A DNA stretch of 64,000 bases, taken from the NCBI GenBank assembly GCA_022414725.1, contig CM039465.1, positions 2,650,039-2,714,038 of the forward strand. The letters run 5' to 3'. The DNA is from Microglena sp. YARC. Taxonomy: Eukaryota > Chlorophyta > Chlorophyceae > Chlamydomonadales > Chlamydomonadaceae. Positions within the stretch are counted from its first letter, which is position 1. Every line of letters begins with the position of its first letter. Below, one piece after another: positions 15,001 to 27,899 of the stretch. The notes under the pieces were generated by a model. It was not told the origin of the DNA. It ran no database searches and saw only the letters and a program-made list of their open reading frames with translations. Position numbers and translations under genes: made by a program.

Positions 15001-18000
15001 CAATAGAAATGGTGTAGTATATCGTACTAGGCCACATGTTTGGTCCATCTAGTGGTAGCAATCAGACATGGGTGTATGGATATCGCCTATGTACGACTGG
15101 CATGCGTTTTAGTGCACTGCTACGCATTGGCTCACGCCATGTGTGGGACTAGCCGTGTACCTACTGGCGATGTTTTTAGTGAACTAGTGCTCAATGCCAT
15201 TTGTATCACGAACATGTGTAGTGCTAACGTACACTGGCATGTGATACTAGCATCTTTGTATCGAACCATGTGTAGGACGTTTTGTCCACTGGGCCCATGT
15301 TTGTACATAGTGCTAGGCCATTTGTGCTGTGTAGGAATAGCCATGTACACTGGCATGGGTAGTGAGTAGGAGCTTTGTATACTGAATCATGTGTAGGACT
15401 AGCCTGGCATTTGTATAGTGACTAAGTGATAGCTTTGGTATCAAGAACCAATGTTGTAGAGACTATCCTGTGAGTACCATATCAGACCATGTGGTAAGGA
15501 CTATCGTATGTTTTAGTGCACAGTGTTAGCCATTTGTATCACGAACATGTGGTAGTTCTAAGCCGTATGTTACAACGGCCAGTGCATGTCTTAGTGCGCA
15601 CTAGTGCTAGCCATTTTATCAACGAACCATGAACGCAAAATGTGTAGTGACTATCCGTTTGTACCTCTGGACTAGACGTATGGTACCCCTGGCCATGTTT
15701 TGTAGGTATCACTAAGTGGCATGTTTAAGTGCACTAGTGCTAGCATTTGTATCACGAACCATGTCAGGACTAGCTATTTCGTTTGTACCACGTGGCCATG
15801 TTTAAAGTGCACTAGTGTGCTAGCCATTTGGTATCACGAACGATTTGGTACGGACTAGCCGTATGTACTGGCCATTTTTAGTGCACTATTGTGCTAGATT
15901 TGTATACGACATGTGTAGTAATAATTTGTACACTGGCCATGTGTTAGTGCACTAGTGCTAGCATTGTAGGCCATGTTTACCTAGTGGCTAGATTTGTATC
16001 CGAACCTGTGTAGGACTATCCGTTTGTACCAATGTTTAGTGCACTTGGTGCTAGACATTTGTGAACCATAGGACGCCGTGTGGTCCATCTGTATGTCTCC
16101 GCCATGTGGTTTAGTGCACTAGTGCTAGCCATTTTGTATCACGAACCTAGCCGTGTACCACTGGCCCCATGGTTTAGTGCACTAGTGGCTATCACGAACC
16201 ATAAGGAGTTTGTACATGTTTTAGTGCACTTAGTGTAATTTTGTACACGAACCATAGTCTATCGCGTAGTAACCCACTATGTTTAGTGGCTAGCCCATTT
16301 ATCACGTGTAGGCCATGTTTTAGTGCTCATTGATATGACCCATGTAGTGGTGCACTAGATGCCCAGTTGTATTACACGAACGCCATGTAGTACTATCCGA
16401 CTAGTACCGTTTTGTACCACTGGCCATGTTTTTAGTGCACTAGTGCTAGCATTTGTATCACGAACCCATGTGTAGGATAGCCGTCATTGTACCCACTGGC
16501 CATGTTTAGTGGACTAGTGCTAGCCATTTGTATCCGAACCATGTACCATGGCCATGTTTGTGAGTACTAATTTGTACCACTGGCCATGTTTTAGTGCACT
16601 AGTGTAGATGTACCATTTGTCACAAGTGATAGCATTTGTTAACCATGTGTAGGACTAGCCGTATTACCACTGTACCACTGGCACATGGCTTTAGTGCACT
16701 AGTGCTAGCCAATTTGTATCACGAACGTATGTACCGATGGAGATGTAGTTGACTATCATGTTGTATCGTGTTGTACACGGCCATGTTTTAGTGCACTAGT
16801 GCTAGCCCATGTATTGTGTACACTGCCCATTTGTAGTCGACAGGGAAGTACCATGCCGTAGGCCTGTGTTGTACCACTGGCCATGTTTTAGTGCCACTAG
16901 TGTAGCCATTTGTATCACGAACCATGTGTAGGACTAGCCGTATGTACCACTGGCCATGTTTAGTGCACTAGTGCTAGCCATTTGGGTATCACGAAATGTG
17001 CAGGACTAGCCGTTTGTACCACTGGCCATGTTTAGTGCACTAGTGCTAGCCATTTGTATCACGAAAACCATGTGTAGGATAATCGTATGTACCACTGGCC
17101 ATGTTTAGTGCACTAGTGCTAGCCATTTGTACGAACATGTTGTAAAGACTAGCGTATGTAGGCCATGTTTTAGTGCACTAGTGCTAGCCATTTGTATCAC
17201 GAACCATGTGTAGGACTATCCCGTATGTATGTAACGAGGGACTGGCCATGTTTACAAGTGCTAGCCATGGCTTGCCATCACCGCCAGGACTAGCCGTATG
17301 TACCACTGGCCATGTTTAGTGCACTAGTGCGATATCACGAAACCATGTGTTAGGACTAGCCGTATGTACCTAATGGCCATTTTAGTGCATTAGTGCTAGC
17401 CATTTTATCACGAACCATTGTGTAACAGTATGTACGGCCTGTTTAGTGGCCAGGACTTCTTTACAGTTTGTACCACTGTGTAGGACTATCCGTTGTTAGT
17501 GCACCATGGCAATGCTAGTGCATTTGTATCAGATTTGTACACGATGTGTAGACTACCGGACTAGTTTAGAGTTGCCCGTATGTACCCACTGGGACTAGCC
17601 GTATTACCACTGTTTTAGTGCCTGTGCTAGCATGCTAGCCGATTTGTATCAACGTGTGTAGGTATGTCCATGTGCAGGAAAAGCACTGGCCATGTTTAGT
17701 GCACTAGTGCTAGCCATTTGTATCACGAAACCATGTTTAAGCCCGTATGTATGGCCATGTTTAGTGCAGCTAGTGTGCTTCTAGCCATATTGTATCACTG
17801 TGTATCCGTTTTGGTGTAGTGACTATGTTTAGTGCTCATTTTGTTATGAACCCATGTGTGTACCACTGGCCATAGTTGTTTAGTGTGTAGGATAGGCCAC
17901 TAGTGCTAGCCATTTGTATCACGAACCATGTGTAGGACTAGCGTATGTACCACTGGCCATGTTTAGTGCCACTTTAGCTAGCCATTATCACGAACCATGT

Positions 18001-21000
18001 GCAGGGAACTCAGCCCGTATGTACCGTATGTACCACTGGCCATGTTTAGTGCACTAGTGTAGCCATTTGTATCACGAACCTGTGCAGGGAACTAACCGTC
18101 CCGTATGTACCACTGCCATGTTTAGTGTACTTAGCTAGCCATTTGTATCACGAACCATGTGTAGGACTATCCGTTTGTACCACTGGCCATGTTTAGTGCA
18201 CTAGTGCTAGCCATTTGTATCACGAACCATGTGCTAGGACTCATGCCGTATTGTACCACTTGGCCATGTTTAGTGCACTAGTGCTAGCCATTTATCACGA
18301 ACCATGTGTAGGACTATCCGTATGTACCACTGGCCATGTTTAGTGCACTAAGTGCTAGCCATTTGTATCACGAACCATGTGTAAGACTAAGCCGTATGTA
18401 CACTGGCCATGTTTAGTGCACTAGTGCAGCCATTTGTATCACGAACCATGTGTAGGACTATCCGTATGTACCACTGGCCATTGTTTAGTGCACTAGTGCT
18501 AGCCATTTGTATCCACGAACCATGTGTAGGGACTAGCCGTATTACCACTGGCCATGTTTAGTGCACTAGTGCTAGCCATTTGTTATCACGAACCATGTGT
18601 AGGACTAGCCGTTTGTACCGACTGGCCATGTTTGTTAGTGCACTAGTGCTAGCCATTTGTATCACGAACCATGTGTAGGACTAGCCGTTTGTTACCACTG
18701 GCCATGTTTAGTGCACTAGTGCTAGCCATTGTATGACGAACCATGTGTAGGACTAACCGTATGTACACTGGCCATGTTTAGTGCACTAGTGCTAGCCATT
18801 TGTATCACGAACCATGTGTAGGACTATCCGTTTGTTGTACCACTGGCCATGTTTTAGTGCACTAGTGCTAGCCATTTGTATCACGAACCATGTGTAATGG
18901 ACTAACCGCCGTTTGTACCACTGGCCATGTTTAGTGCACTAGTGCTAGCCATTTGTATCACGAACCATGTGTAGGACTATCCGTTTGTACCACTGGCCAT
19001 GTTTAGTGCACTAGTGCAGCCATCGCGTAACGAACATGTATAGGACTAGTTTGTACCACTGGCCATGTTTAGTGCACTAGTGCTAGCCATTTGTATCACG
19101 AACCATGTATAGGACTATCCGTTTGTACCACTGGCCATGTTTAGTGCAGCTAGTGCGTAGCCATTTGTATCACGAAACCATGTGTAGGACTAGCGTATGT
19201 ACCACTGGCACATGTTTAGTGCACTAGTGCTAGCCATTTGTATCACGAACCATGTGGTAGGACTAGCCATTTGTAACCTACTGGCCATGTTTAGTGCACT
19301 AGTGCTAGCCATTTGTATCAACGAACCATGTGTAGTGTAGGACTAGCCGTTTGTACCACTGGCCATGTTTAGTGCACTAGTGCTAGCCATTTGTATCACG
19401 AACCATGTGTAGTGTACTAGCCGTACTTTGTACCACTGGCCATGTTTAGTGCACTAGTGCTAGCCATTTGTATCACGAACCATGTGTAGGACTATCCGTT
19501 TGTACCACTGGCCATGTTTAGTGCACTAGTGCTAGCCATTTGTATCACGAACCATGTGTAGGACTCGCCGTATGTACCTCTGGCCAGGTTTAGTGCACTA
19601 GTGCTAGCCATTTGTATCACGAACCATGTGTAGGACTAGCCGTATGTACCACTGGCCATGTTTAGTGCACTAGTGCTAGCCATTTGTATCACGAACCATG
19701 TGTAGGACTATCCGTTTGTACCACTGGCCATGTTTAGTGCACTAGTGCTAGCCATTTGTATCACGAACCATGTGTAGGACTATCTGTATGTACCACTGGC
19801 CATGTTTAGTGCACTAGTGCTAGCCATTTGTATAGAACCACTGCCATGTGTAAAGGACTAGGTTTCGTACTAACACTGGCCATGTTTAGTGCACAAGTGC
19901 TAGCATTTTGTATCACGAACCATGTGTAGACTACCGTATGTACACTGGCCATGGATTTAGTGCACTAGTGCTAGCCATTTGTATCACGAACCATGTGTAG
20001 GACTATCCGTATGTACCACTGGCCATGTTTAGTGCACTAGCTTCCATTTGTATCACGCATGTTAGACTAGCCGTTTGTATGGCCATGTTTAGTGCACTAG
20101 TGCTAGCCATTTGTATCTGTGTAGGACGAAAACCTTCCTGTTTAGTTGCATAGGACTAGCTATTTGCCACTATGTTAGTGCACACAGTGCTAACATTTGT
20201 ATCACGAACCCATGTGTAGGACTGTCCGTGTAGTACGCCACTGGCCATGTTTATGCAAGTTAGCACTAGCTAAGCATTTGTATCACAACCATGTGTAGGA
20301 CTACCGTAGCCATTGTACCATCTGGCCATGTTTTTAGGTGCACTAGTGCTAGCCATTTGTATCACGAACCATGTAGGACTAGCCGTATTACCACTGGCCA
20401 TGTTTAGTGCACTAGTGCTAGCCATTTGTATCACGAACCATTGTAGGACTATCCGTATGTACACTGGCCATGTTTAGAATATTGTGTGCCGTAGTTACCA
20501 CTGGCCATAGTGCACTTGTGCTAGCCCATTTGTATCACGAACCCATGTGTGGACTATTGTACCACTGGCCATGTTTTAGTGCACTAGTGCTAGCCATTTG
20601 TATCACGAACCATGTGTTACTAATAACTGGCCATGTACCTACTGGCCATGGCCATGTTTAGTGCACTAGTGCTAGCCATTTGTATCATGAACCATCTGTA
20701 GGACTAGCCGTTTGTACCACTGGCCATGTTAGTGCACTAGTGCTAAGCCTCATTTGTATCACGAACCATGTGTAGGCCCGACTAGACGTTTGTACCACTG
20801 GCCATGTTTTAGTGCACTAGTGCTAGCCATTTGTATCACGAACATGTGTAGGACTAGCCGTTTGTATCCCCTGGCCCATGTTTAGTGCACTAGTGCTAGC
20901 CATTTGTATCACGAACCATGTGTAGTACTAACTTTGTACCACTGGCCATGTTTAGTGCACTAGTGCTAGCCATTTGTATCATGAACCATCTGTAGGACTA

Positions 21001-21350
21001 GCCGTTTGTACCACTGGCCATGTTTAGTGCACTAGTGCTAGCCATTTGTATCACGAACCATGTGTAGTACTAACTTTGTACCACTGGCCATGTTTAGTGC
21101 ACTAGTGCTAGCCATTTGTATCATGAACCATCTGTAGGACTAGCCGTTTGTACCACTGGCCATGTTTAGTGCACTAGTGCTAGCCATTTGTATCACGAAC
21201 CATGTGTAGGACTAGACGTTTGTACCACTGGCCATGTTTAGTGCACTAGTGCTAGCCATTTGTATCACGAACCATGTGTAGGACTAGCCGTTTGTATCAC
21301 TGGCCATGTTTAGTGCACTGGTACTAGCCATTTGTATCACGAACCATATG
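1..21350. repeat. 72-bp satellite array, about 290 copies
   Basis: The unit repeats every 72 bp (GCTAGCCATTTG at 1, 73, 145 and onward). It contains two overlapping 10-bp palindromes, TAGTGCACTA and GCACTAGTGC, plus GCTAGC. Two positions vary repeatedly between units: CCGTTTGT or CCGTATGT, and ACTAGCC or ACTATCC. Units at about 1-2,200 and 16,900-21,350 are nearly uniform, while about 2,200-16,900 is full of one- or two-base indels and truncated units. Every frame is broken by stops or by the indels, and the short open frames on both strands are repeat translations (for example MASTSALNMASGTYG). I see no gene in it. If the exostosin-like gene continues leftwards, the array would lie in one of its introns, but no exostosin motif is recognisable in the unit. 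Confidence 0.97.
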
Positions 21351-21450
21351 TGGCGCTAGCCGTTTGTATCACAAACCATATGTAGTACTAGCCGTATGTA
21401 TCACAAACCATATGTAGTACTAGCCGTATGCATCACAAACCATATGTACT
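21340..21450. repeat. Short variant units at the satellite edge (about 32 bp)
   Basis: At the right edge the 72-bp unit collapses to a shorter unit of about 32 bp, in which the GTATCACAAACCATATGTAGTACTAG segment (here given only by its position) recurs about three times from 21,366. The CACTGGCC half of the 72-bp unit is absent. The short units run straight into the CCA-rich block. Confidence 0.8.
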
Positions 21451-21958
21451 ACATCATGCAATAACATGCTCTCACCAAAACCACTATCTTCACCACCACC
21501 TTGACCACCACCTTCACCAACACCACCTTCTCCACCAACACCTTCAACATTCCCACCATCAAATACACCACCATACCCTCCATCCATACCATCTCCTTCA
21601 CCGCCATCTCCTCCATCCCTACCACCTCCATTACCACCATCCCCTCCATCCCCTCTCAAGCTATATGTATGCTCAGCAACATGCAAGAGCATGCTCTCAC
21701 CACCACCACCATCTCCACCACCACCACCACTACCACCTTCAACATTCCCACCACCACCACCACCACCACCACCACCACCACCACCACCTTCAACATTCCC
21801 ACCATCAAATACACCACCATCCCCTCCATCCCTACCATCTCCTCCCCCGCCATCTCCTCCATCCCTACCACCTCCATTACCACCATCCCCTCCATCCCCT
21901 CTCAAGCTATATGTATGCTCAGCAACATGCAACGACATGGTTTCACATCACCATAATA
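21450..21958. repeat. CCA/CCT trinucleotide block, two copies
   Basis: Two related segments (about 21,465-21,660 and 21,690-21,905) consist of ACC, CCA and TCC triplets. Both are followed by CAAGCTATATGTATGCTCAG-type sequence that is related to the 118-bp units further right. Open frames on both strands encode only His/Pro/Thr or Gly/Val low-complexity protein. On the minus strand each segment ends in GGTGAGAGCATG, the donor-like motif found throughout the neighbouring 118-bp array. Confidence 0.85.
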
Positions 21959-21989
21959 CATCTCTCAAGCTGATCAAGTTCCAAGCCCC

Positions 21990-22200
21990 TTTCAGTGATA
22001 TACAATGGTCCAGTGGTAGACCAGATCGCTTGAGGATGAAGAGTTGGGGGTTCGACTCCCCCTTCGGTCGCTCTTAGCGTTGCAGGTCGTAGTCAACTGC
22101 AATGGTAGCTTGTCCAGTTGAGGTAGGAGACCGCTCCACACCCGCGTACGACGGGCTCCCTTAACACCACGCCCCACCAGGCGTTATCATTACCTTTTTC
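21990..22200 (+). mobile_element. tRNA-derived SINE-like element, copy 1
   Basis: A tRNA-like head has a box A-like TGGTCCAGTGGTAGACC near 22,006 and a box B GGTTCGACTCC at about 22,049-22,059. A body of about 130 bp follows and ends in a conserved tail with the hairpin ACGCC-CCACCA-GGCGT and TTATCATTACC. TCTCAAGCTG lies on both sides (about 21,963 and 22,201) and could be a target-site duplication, but the host array carries CTCTCAAGCT in every unit, so this is ambiguous. I could not assign an anticodon and do not call a functional tRNA. Confidence 0.75.
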
Positions 22201-22204
22201 TCTC

Positions 22205-22430
22205 AAGCTGTATATCCCTGTTAAACGGATGGCTCAATGGCAGAGCTCCTTGAACGACAAAGGTGCCAGGTTCGAATCCCTACGGGTGTGCTTTAGTGTT
22301 CGCTCCCCCTTCGGTCGCTGTCAACCGCCATGGTAGCTTTGTCCAGGTAATGTAGCAGCCCGTCCCCTATCGCCGGAAGACGGGGGTCCCCCTTAATACC
22401 ACGCCCCACCAGGCGTTATCATTACTTTTC
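22205..22430 (+). mobile_element. tRNA-derived SINE-like element, copy 2 (different head)
   Basis: This copy has the same body and tail as copy 1 (GTAGCTTTGTCCAGGTAA, then CCACGCCCCACCAGGCGTTA) behind a different tRNA-like head: box A-like TGGCTCAATGGCAGAGC near 22,230 and box B GGTTCGAATCC near 22,269. Two tRNA-like heads on one tail indicate subfamilies of one element. Confidence 0.75.
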
Positions 22431-22706
22431 CCTCAAGCTATATGTACGTTCAGCACCGTGCAGCAATACATTCTCAACACATTGCGTACCGCAATATATT
22501 CTCACCACATTGTCTACCGCAACATATTCTAACCTCATAATAAATATCTCAAGCTTTATGCATGTTCAGCACCGTGCAGCAGCATGCTCTCACATCATCG
22601 TGCACAGCAATGTATCTTCACATCATAATACATATCTCAAGCTGTATGCATGTTCAGCACCGTGCAGCAGCATGCTCTCACATCATCGTGCACTGCAAGC
22701 TAAAAA
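22431..22706. repeat. Diverged units of the 118-bp family
   Basis: Several irregular units contain CAAGCT, TTCAGCACCGTGCAGCA and CATGCTCTCACATCATCGTGCAC. They resemble the main array but vary in length, and they lie between two SINE-like copies. Confidence 0.8.
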
Positions 22707-22918
22707 GGTAATGATAACGCCTGGTGGGGCGTGGTGTTAAGGAAGCCAGTCGTACGCGGGTGGGGAGCGGTCTCCTACCTCAACTGGACAAGCTACCATC
22801 GCGGTTGACGACGACCTGCAACGCCAAGAACGACCGAAGGGGGAGTCGAACCCCCGACTCTTCATTCTTATAGTGATTCAGTCTACCACTAGGCCAATGT
22901 ATATCACCAAAAGAGGGT
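22707..22918 (-). mobile_element. tRNA-derived SINE-like element, copy 3
   Basis: Reverse-strand copy of the same element. It begins on the plus strand with the tail (GGTAATGATAACGCCTGGTG) and ends with the tRNA-like head; box B appears as GGGAGTCGAACCCCC near 22,840 and box A near 22,885. Its head matches copy 1 rather than copy 2. It separates the irregular units from the regular 118-bp array. Confidence 0.75.
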
Positions 22919-22924
22919 GGACTG

Positions 22925-25900
22925 CAAGCTATATGTTTGATCAGCACCGCGCAGCAGCATATTCTCACCTCATCATAAATCTCTCAAGCTATATGTGTGT
23001 TCAGCACCGTGCAGCAGCATGCTCTCACATCATCGTGCACTGCAAGCTATATGTTTGATCAGCACCGTGCAGCAGCATATTCTCACCTCATCATAAATCT
23101 CTCAAGCTATATGTGTGTTCAGCACCGTGCAGCAGCATGCTCTCACATCATCGTGCACTGCAAGCTATATGTTTGATCAGCACCGTGCAGCAGCATATTC
23201 TCACCTCATCATAAATCTCTCAAGCTATATGTGTGTTCAAGCACCGTGCAGCAGCATGCTCTCACATCATCGTGCACTGCAAGCTATATGTTTGATCAAG
23301 CACCGTGCAGCAGCATATTCTCACCCTCATCATAAATCTCTCAAGCTATATGTGTGTTCAGCACCGTGCAGCAGCATGCTCTCACATCATCGTGCACTGC
23401 AAGCTATATGTTTGATCAGCAACCGTGCAGCATATTCTCAATCATACATCTCTCTCAAGCTATATGTGTGTTCAGCACCGTGCAGCAGCAATGCTCTCAC
23501 ATCATCGTGCACTGCAAGCTATATGTTTGATCAGCACCGTGCAGCAGCATATTCTCACCTCATCATAAATCTCTCAAGCTATATGTGTGTTCAGCACCGT
23601 GCAGCAGCATGCTCTCACATCATCGTGCACTGCAAGCTATATGTTTGATCAGCACCGTGCAGCAGCATATTCTAAATCTCTCAAGCATACAGCACCGTGC
23701 AGCAGCATGCTCTCACATCATCGTGCACTGCAAGCTATATGTTTGATCAGCACCGTGCAGTAGCAGCATATTCTCACCTCATCATAAATCTCTCAAGCTA
23801 TATGTGTGTTCAGCACGTGCAGCAGCATGCTCTCACATCATCGTGCACTGCAAGCTATATGTTGATCAGCACCGTGCAGCAGCATATTCTCACCTCATCA
23901 TAAATCTCTCAAGCTATATGTGTGTTCAGCACCGTGCAGCAGCAAAGCTCTCACATCATCGTGCACTGCAAGCTATATGTTTGATTCAGCACCGTGCAGC
24001 AGCATATTCTCACCTCATCATAAATCTCTCAAGCTATATGTGTGTTCAGCACCGTGCAGCAGCATGCTCTCACATCATCGTGCACTGCAAGCTATATGTT
24101 TTGATTCAGCACCGTGCAGCAGCATATTCTCACCTCATCATAAATCTCTCAAGCTATATGTGTGTTCAGCACCGTGCAGCAGCATGCTCTCACATCATCG
24201 TGCACTGCAAGCTATATGTTTGATCAGCACCGTGCAAGCAGCATATTCTCACCTCATCATAAATCTCTCAAGCTATATGTGTGTTCAGCACCGTGCAGCA
24301 GCATGCTCTCACATCATCGTGCACTGCAAGCTATATGTTTGATCAGCACCGTGCAGCAGCATATTCTCACCTCATCATAAATCTCTCAAGCTATATGTGT
24401 GTTCAGCACCGTGCAGCCAGCATGCTCTCACATCATCGTGCACTGCAAGCTATATGTTTGATCAGCACCGTGCAGCAGCAATATTCTCACCTCATCATAA
24501 ATCTCTCAAGCTATATGTGTGTTCAGCACCGTGCAGCAGGCATGCTCTCACATCATCGTGCACTGCAAGCTATATGTTTGATCAGCACCGTGCAGCAGCA
24601 TATTCTCACCTCATCATAAATCTCTCAAGCTATATGTGTGTTCAGCACCGTGCAGCAGCATGCTTCTCACATCAGCCACCGTGCAGCATATTCTCACCTC
24701 ATCATAAATCTCTCAAGTATATGTGTGTTCACTGCAAGCATGCTCTCATCATCGTGCACTTGATCAGCACCGTGCAGCAGCATATTCTCACCTCCATCAT
24801 AAATCTCTCAAGCTATGTGTGTTCAGCACCGTGCAGCAGCATGCTCTCACATCATCGTGCACTGCAAGCTATTGTTTGATCAGCACCGTGCTCAGCAGTA
24901 TTCTCACCTCATCATAAATCTCTCAAGCTATATGTGTGTTCAGCACCGTGCAGCAGCATGCTCTCACATCATCGTGCACTGCAAGCTATATGTTTGATCA
25001 GCACCGTGCAGCAGCATATTCTCACCTCATCATAAATCTCTCAAGCTATGTGTGTTCAGCACGTGCAGCAGCATGCTCTCACATCATCGTGCACTGCAAG
25101 CTATATGTTTGATCAGCACCGTGCAGCAGCATATTCTCACCTCATCATAAATCTCTCAAGCTATATGTGTGTTCAGCACCGTGCAGCAGCATGCTCTCAC
25201 ATCATCGTGCACTGCAAGCTATATGTTTGATCAGCAACCGTGCAGCAGCATATTCTCACCTCATCATAAATATCTCAAGCTACGTGTGTTCAGCACCGTG
25301 CAGCAGCATGCTCTCACATCATCGTGCACTGCAAGCTATATGTTTGATCAGCACCGTGCAGCAGCATATTCTCACCTCATCATAAATCTCTCAAGCTATA
25401 TGTGTGTTCAGCACCGTGCAGCAGCATGCTCTCACATCATCGTGCACTGCAAGCTATATGTTTGATCAGCACCGTGCAGCAGCATATTCTCACCTCATCA
25501 TAAATCTCTCAAGCTATATGTGTGTTCAGCACCGTGCAGCAGCATGCTCTCACATCATCGTGCACTGCAAGCTATATGTTTGATCAGCACCGTGCAGCAG
25601 CATATTCTCACCTCATCATAAATCTCTCAAGCTACGTGTGTGTTCAGCACCGTGCAGCAGCATGCTCTCACATCATCGTGCACTGCAAGCTATATGTTTG
25701 ATCAGCACCGTGCAGCAGCATATTCTCACCTCATCATAAATCTCTCAAGCTATATGTGTGTTCAGCACCGTGCAGCAGCATGCTCTCACATCATCGTGCA
25801 CTGCAAGCTATATGTTTGATCAGCACCGTGCAGCAGCATATTCTCACCTCATCATAAATCTCTCAAGCTATATGTGTGTTCAGCACCGTGCAGCAGCATG

Positions 25901-27832
25901 CTCTCACATCATCGTGCACTGCAAGCTATATGTTTGATCAGCACCGTGCAGCAGCATATTCTCACCTCATCATAAATCTCTCAAGCTATATGTGTGTTCA
26001 GCACCGTGCAGCAGCATGCTCTCACATCATCGTGCACTGCAAGCTATATGTTTGATCAGCACCGTGCAGCAGCATATTCTCACCTCATCATAAATCTCTC
26101 AAGCTATATGTGTGTTCAGCACCGTGCAGCAGCATGCTCTCACATCATCGTGCACTGCAAGCTATATGTTGATCAGCACACGTGCAGCAGCATATTCTCA
26201 CCAGCACGTCATCATAAATCTCTCAGCTATATGTGTGTTCAGCACCGTGCAGCGTGACAAGCATATCAGCACCGTGCAGCAGCATCTCAGCACCTCACAT
26301 CATCGTGCACAGCATGCAAGCTATATGTTTGATCAGCACCGTGCAGCAGCATATTCTCACCTCATCATAAATCTCTCAAGCTATATGTGTGTTCAGCACC
26401 GTGCAGCAGCATGCTCTCTCATCATCGTGCACTGCATATATGTTTGATCAGCACCGTGCAGCAGCATATTCTCACCTCATCATAAATCTCTCAAGCTATA
26501 TGTGTGTTCAGCACCGTGCAGCAGCAAGCTCTCACATCATCGTGCACTGCAAGCTATATGTTTGATCAGCACCGTGCAGCAGCATATTCTCACCTCATCA
26601 TAAATCTCTCAAGCTATATGTGTGTTCAGCAACCGTGCAGCAGCATGCTCTCACATCATCGTGCACTGCAAGCTATATGTTTGATCAGCAGTGCAGCAGC
26701 ATATTCTCACCTCATCATAAATCTCTCAAGCTATATGTGTGTTCAGCACCGTGCAGCAGCATGCTCTCACATCATCGTGCACTGCAAGCTATATGTTTGA
26801 TCAGCACCGTGCAGCAGCATATTCTCACCTCATCATAAATCTCTCAAGCTATATGTGTGTTTCAGCACCGTGCAGCAGCATGCTCTCACATCATTTCATC
26901 AGTGCACTGCAAGCTATGTGTTTGATCAGCACCGTGCAGCAGCATATTCTCACCTCATCATAAATCTCTCAAGCTATATTGTGTCAGCACCGTGCAGCAG
27001 CATGCTCTCACATCACGTGCACTGCAAGCTATGTGTTTGATCAGCACCGTGCAGCAGCATATTCTCACCTCATCATAAATATCTCAAGCTATATGTGTGT
27101 GTTCAGCACCGTGCAGCAGCATGCTCTCACATCATCGTGCACTGCAAGCTATATGTTTGATCAGCACCGTGCAGCAGCATATTCTCACCTCATCATAAAT
27201 ATCTCAAGCTATATGTGTGTTCAGCACCGTGCAGCAGCATGCATGCTCACATCATCGTGCACTGCAAGCTATATGTTTGATCAGCACCGTGCAGCAGCAT
27301 ATTCTCACCTCATCATAAATCTCTCAAGCTATATGTGTGTTCAGCACCGTGCAGCAGCATGCTCTCACATCATCGTGCACTGCAAGCTATATGTTTGATC
27401 AGCACCGTGCAGCAGCATATTCTCACCTCATCATAAATCTCTCAAGCTATATGTGTGTTCAGCACCGTGCAGCAGCATGCGCTCACATCATCGTGCACTG
27501 CAAGCTATATGTTTGATCAGCACCGTGCAGCAGCATATTCTCACCTCATCATAAATCTCTCAATATATGTGTGTTCAGCACCGTGCAGCAGCAATGCTCT
27601 CAACATCATCGTGCACTGCAAGCTATATGTTTATCAGCACCGTGCAGCAGCATATTCTCACCTCATCATAAATCTCTCAAACTATATGTGTGTTCAGCCA
27701 CTGTGCAGCATGCTCTCATCGTGCACTGCAAGCTATATGTTTGATCAGCACCGTGCAGCAGCATATTCTCACCTCATCATAAATCTCTCAAGCTATGTGT
27801 GTGTTCAGCACTGTGCAGCAATACGTTCTCAC
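22925..27832 (-). repeat. 118-bp dimeric array derived from the GRDHIW exon boundary
   Basis: About 41 units of 118 bp, each made of a 60-bp half (with TGATCAGCACCGTGCAGCAG) and a 58-bp half (with TGTGTTCAGCACCGTGCAG). On the minus strand one half carries GCAGTGCACGATGA followed by TGTGAGAG, and the other carries GATGAGGTGAGAA. Both match the 3' end and donor of the exon at 27,833-27,868 (GCAGTGCACGATGAG, then GTGAGAAC). The next 40 or so bases of each half (CTGCTGCAC, GTGCTGA, ATATAGCTTG) match the start of that exon's intron. The array thus appears to be a multiplied exon-intron junction. Units shift frame by one base per copy (118 = 3 x 39 + 1), so the peptide-like open frames across it are repeat artefacts. 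Confidence 0.9.
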
Positions 27833-27868
27833 CTCATCGTGCACTGCCAGCCATATGTGATCCCTCCC
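27833..27868 (-). CDS. Exostosin-like gene, exon GRDHIWLAVHDE
   Basis: Internal exon of an exostosin family (GT47) glycosyltransferase. It is 36 bp, phase 0 at both ends, and reads G-R-D-H-I-W-L-A-V-H-D-E. In the family, a fold-core segment of the type FWNR..GRDHIW...HDEG is strongly conserved, and this exon supplies its second half. The acceptor is CTGTTGCAG and the donor is GTGAGA. It joins in frame to the exon at 30,791-30,882, giving NRHQ|GRDHIW. The intron on its downstream side holds the 118-bp array, which repeats this exon's own 3' junction. Family members continue with Gly-Ala-Cys-Trp and a THWGR-like segment; I find neither in the remaining 27.8 kb to the left. Exostosins are Golgi glycosyltransferases; the acceptor substrate of algal members is not known to me. 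Confidence 0.88.
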
Positions 27869-27899
27869 CTGCAACAGCGCAGTGGGATACGCATTAGTA

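Noticed and set aside
1..21350. CRISPR array
   Set aside because: The whole 72-bp unit is conserved, with no unique spacers; the genome is eukaryotic and no cas-like gene is present.
21420..21973. His-rich, Pro-rich or Gly-rich proteins from the CCA block
   Set aside because: Triplet repeats open in several frames on both strands; no flanking coding signal.
21990..22075. Functional tRNA gene
   Set aside because: Boxes A and B are present, but I cannot fold a good acceptor and anticodon stem, and the segment is attached to a repeated non-tRNA body.
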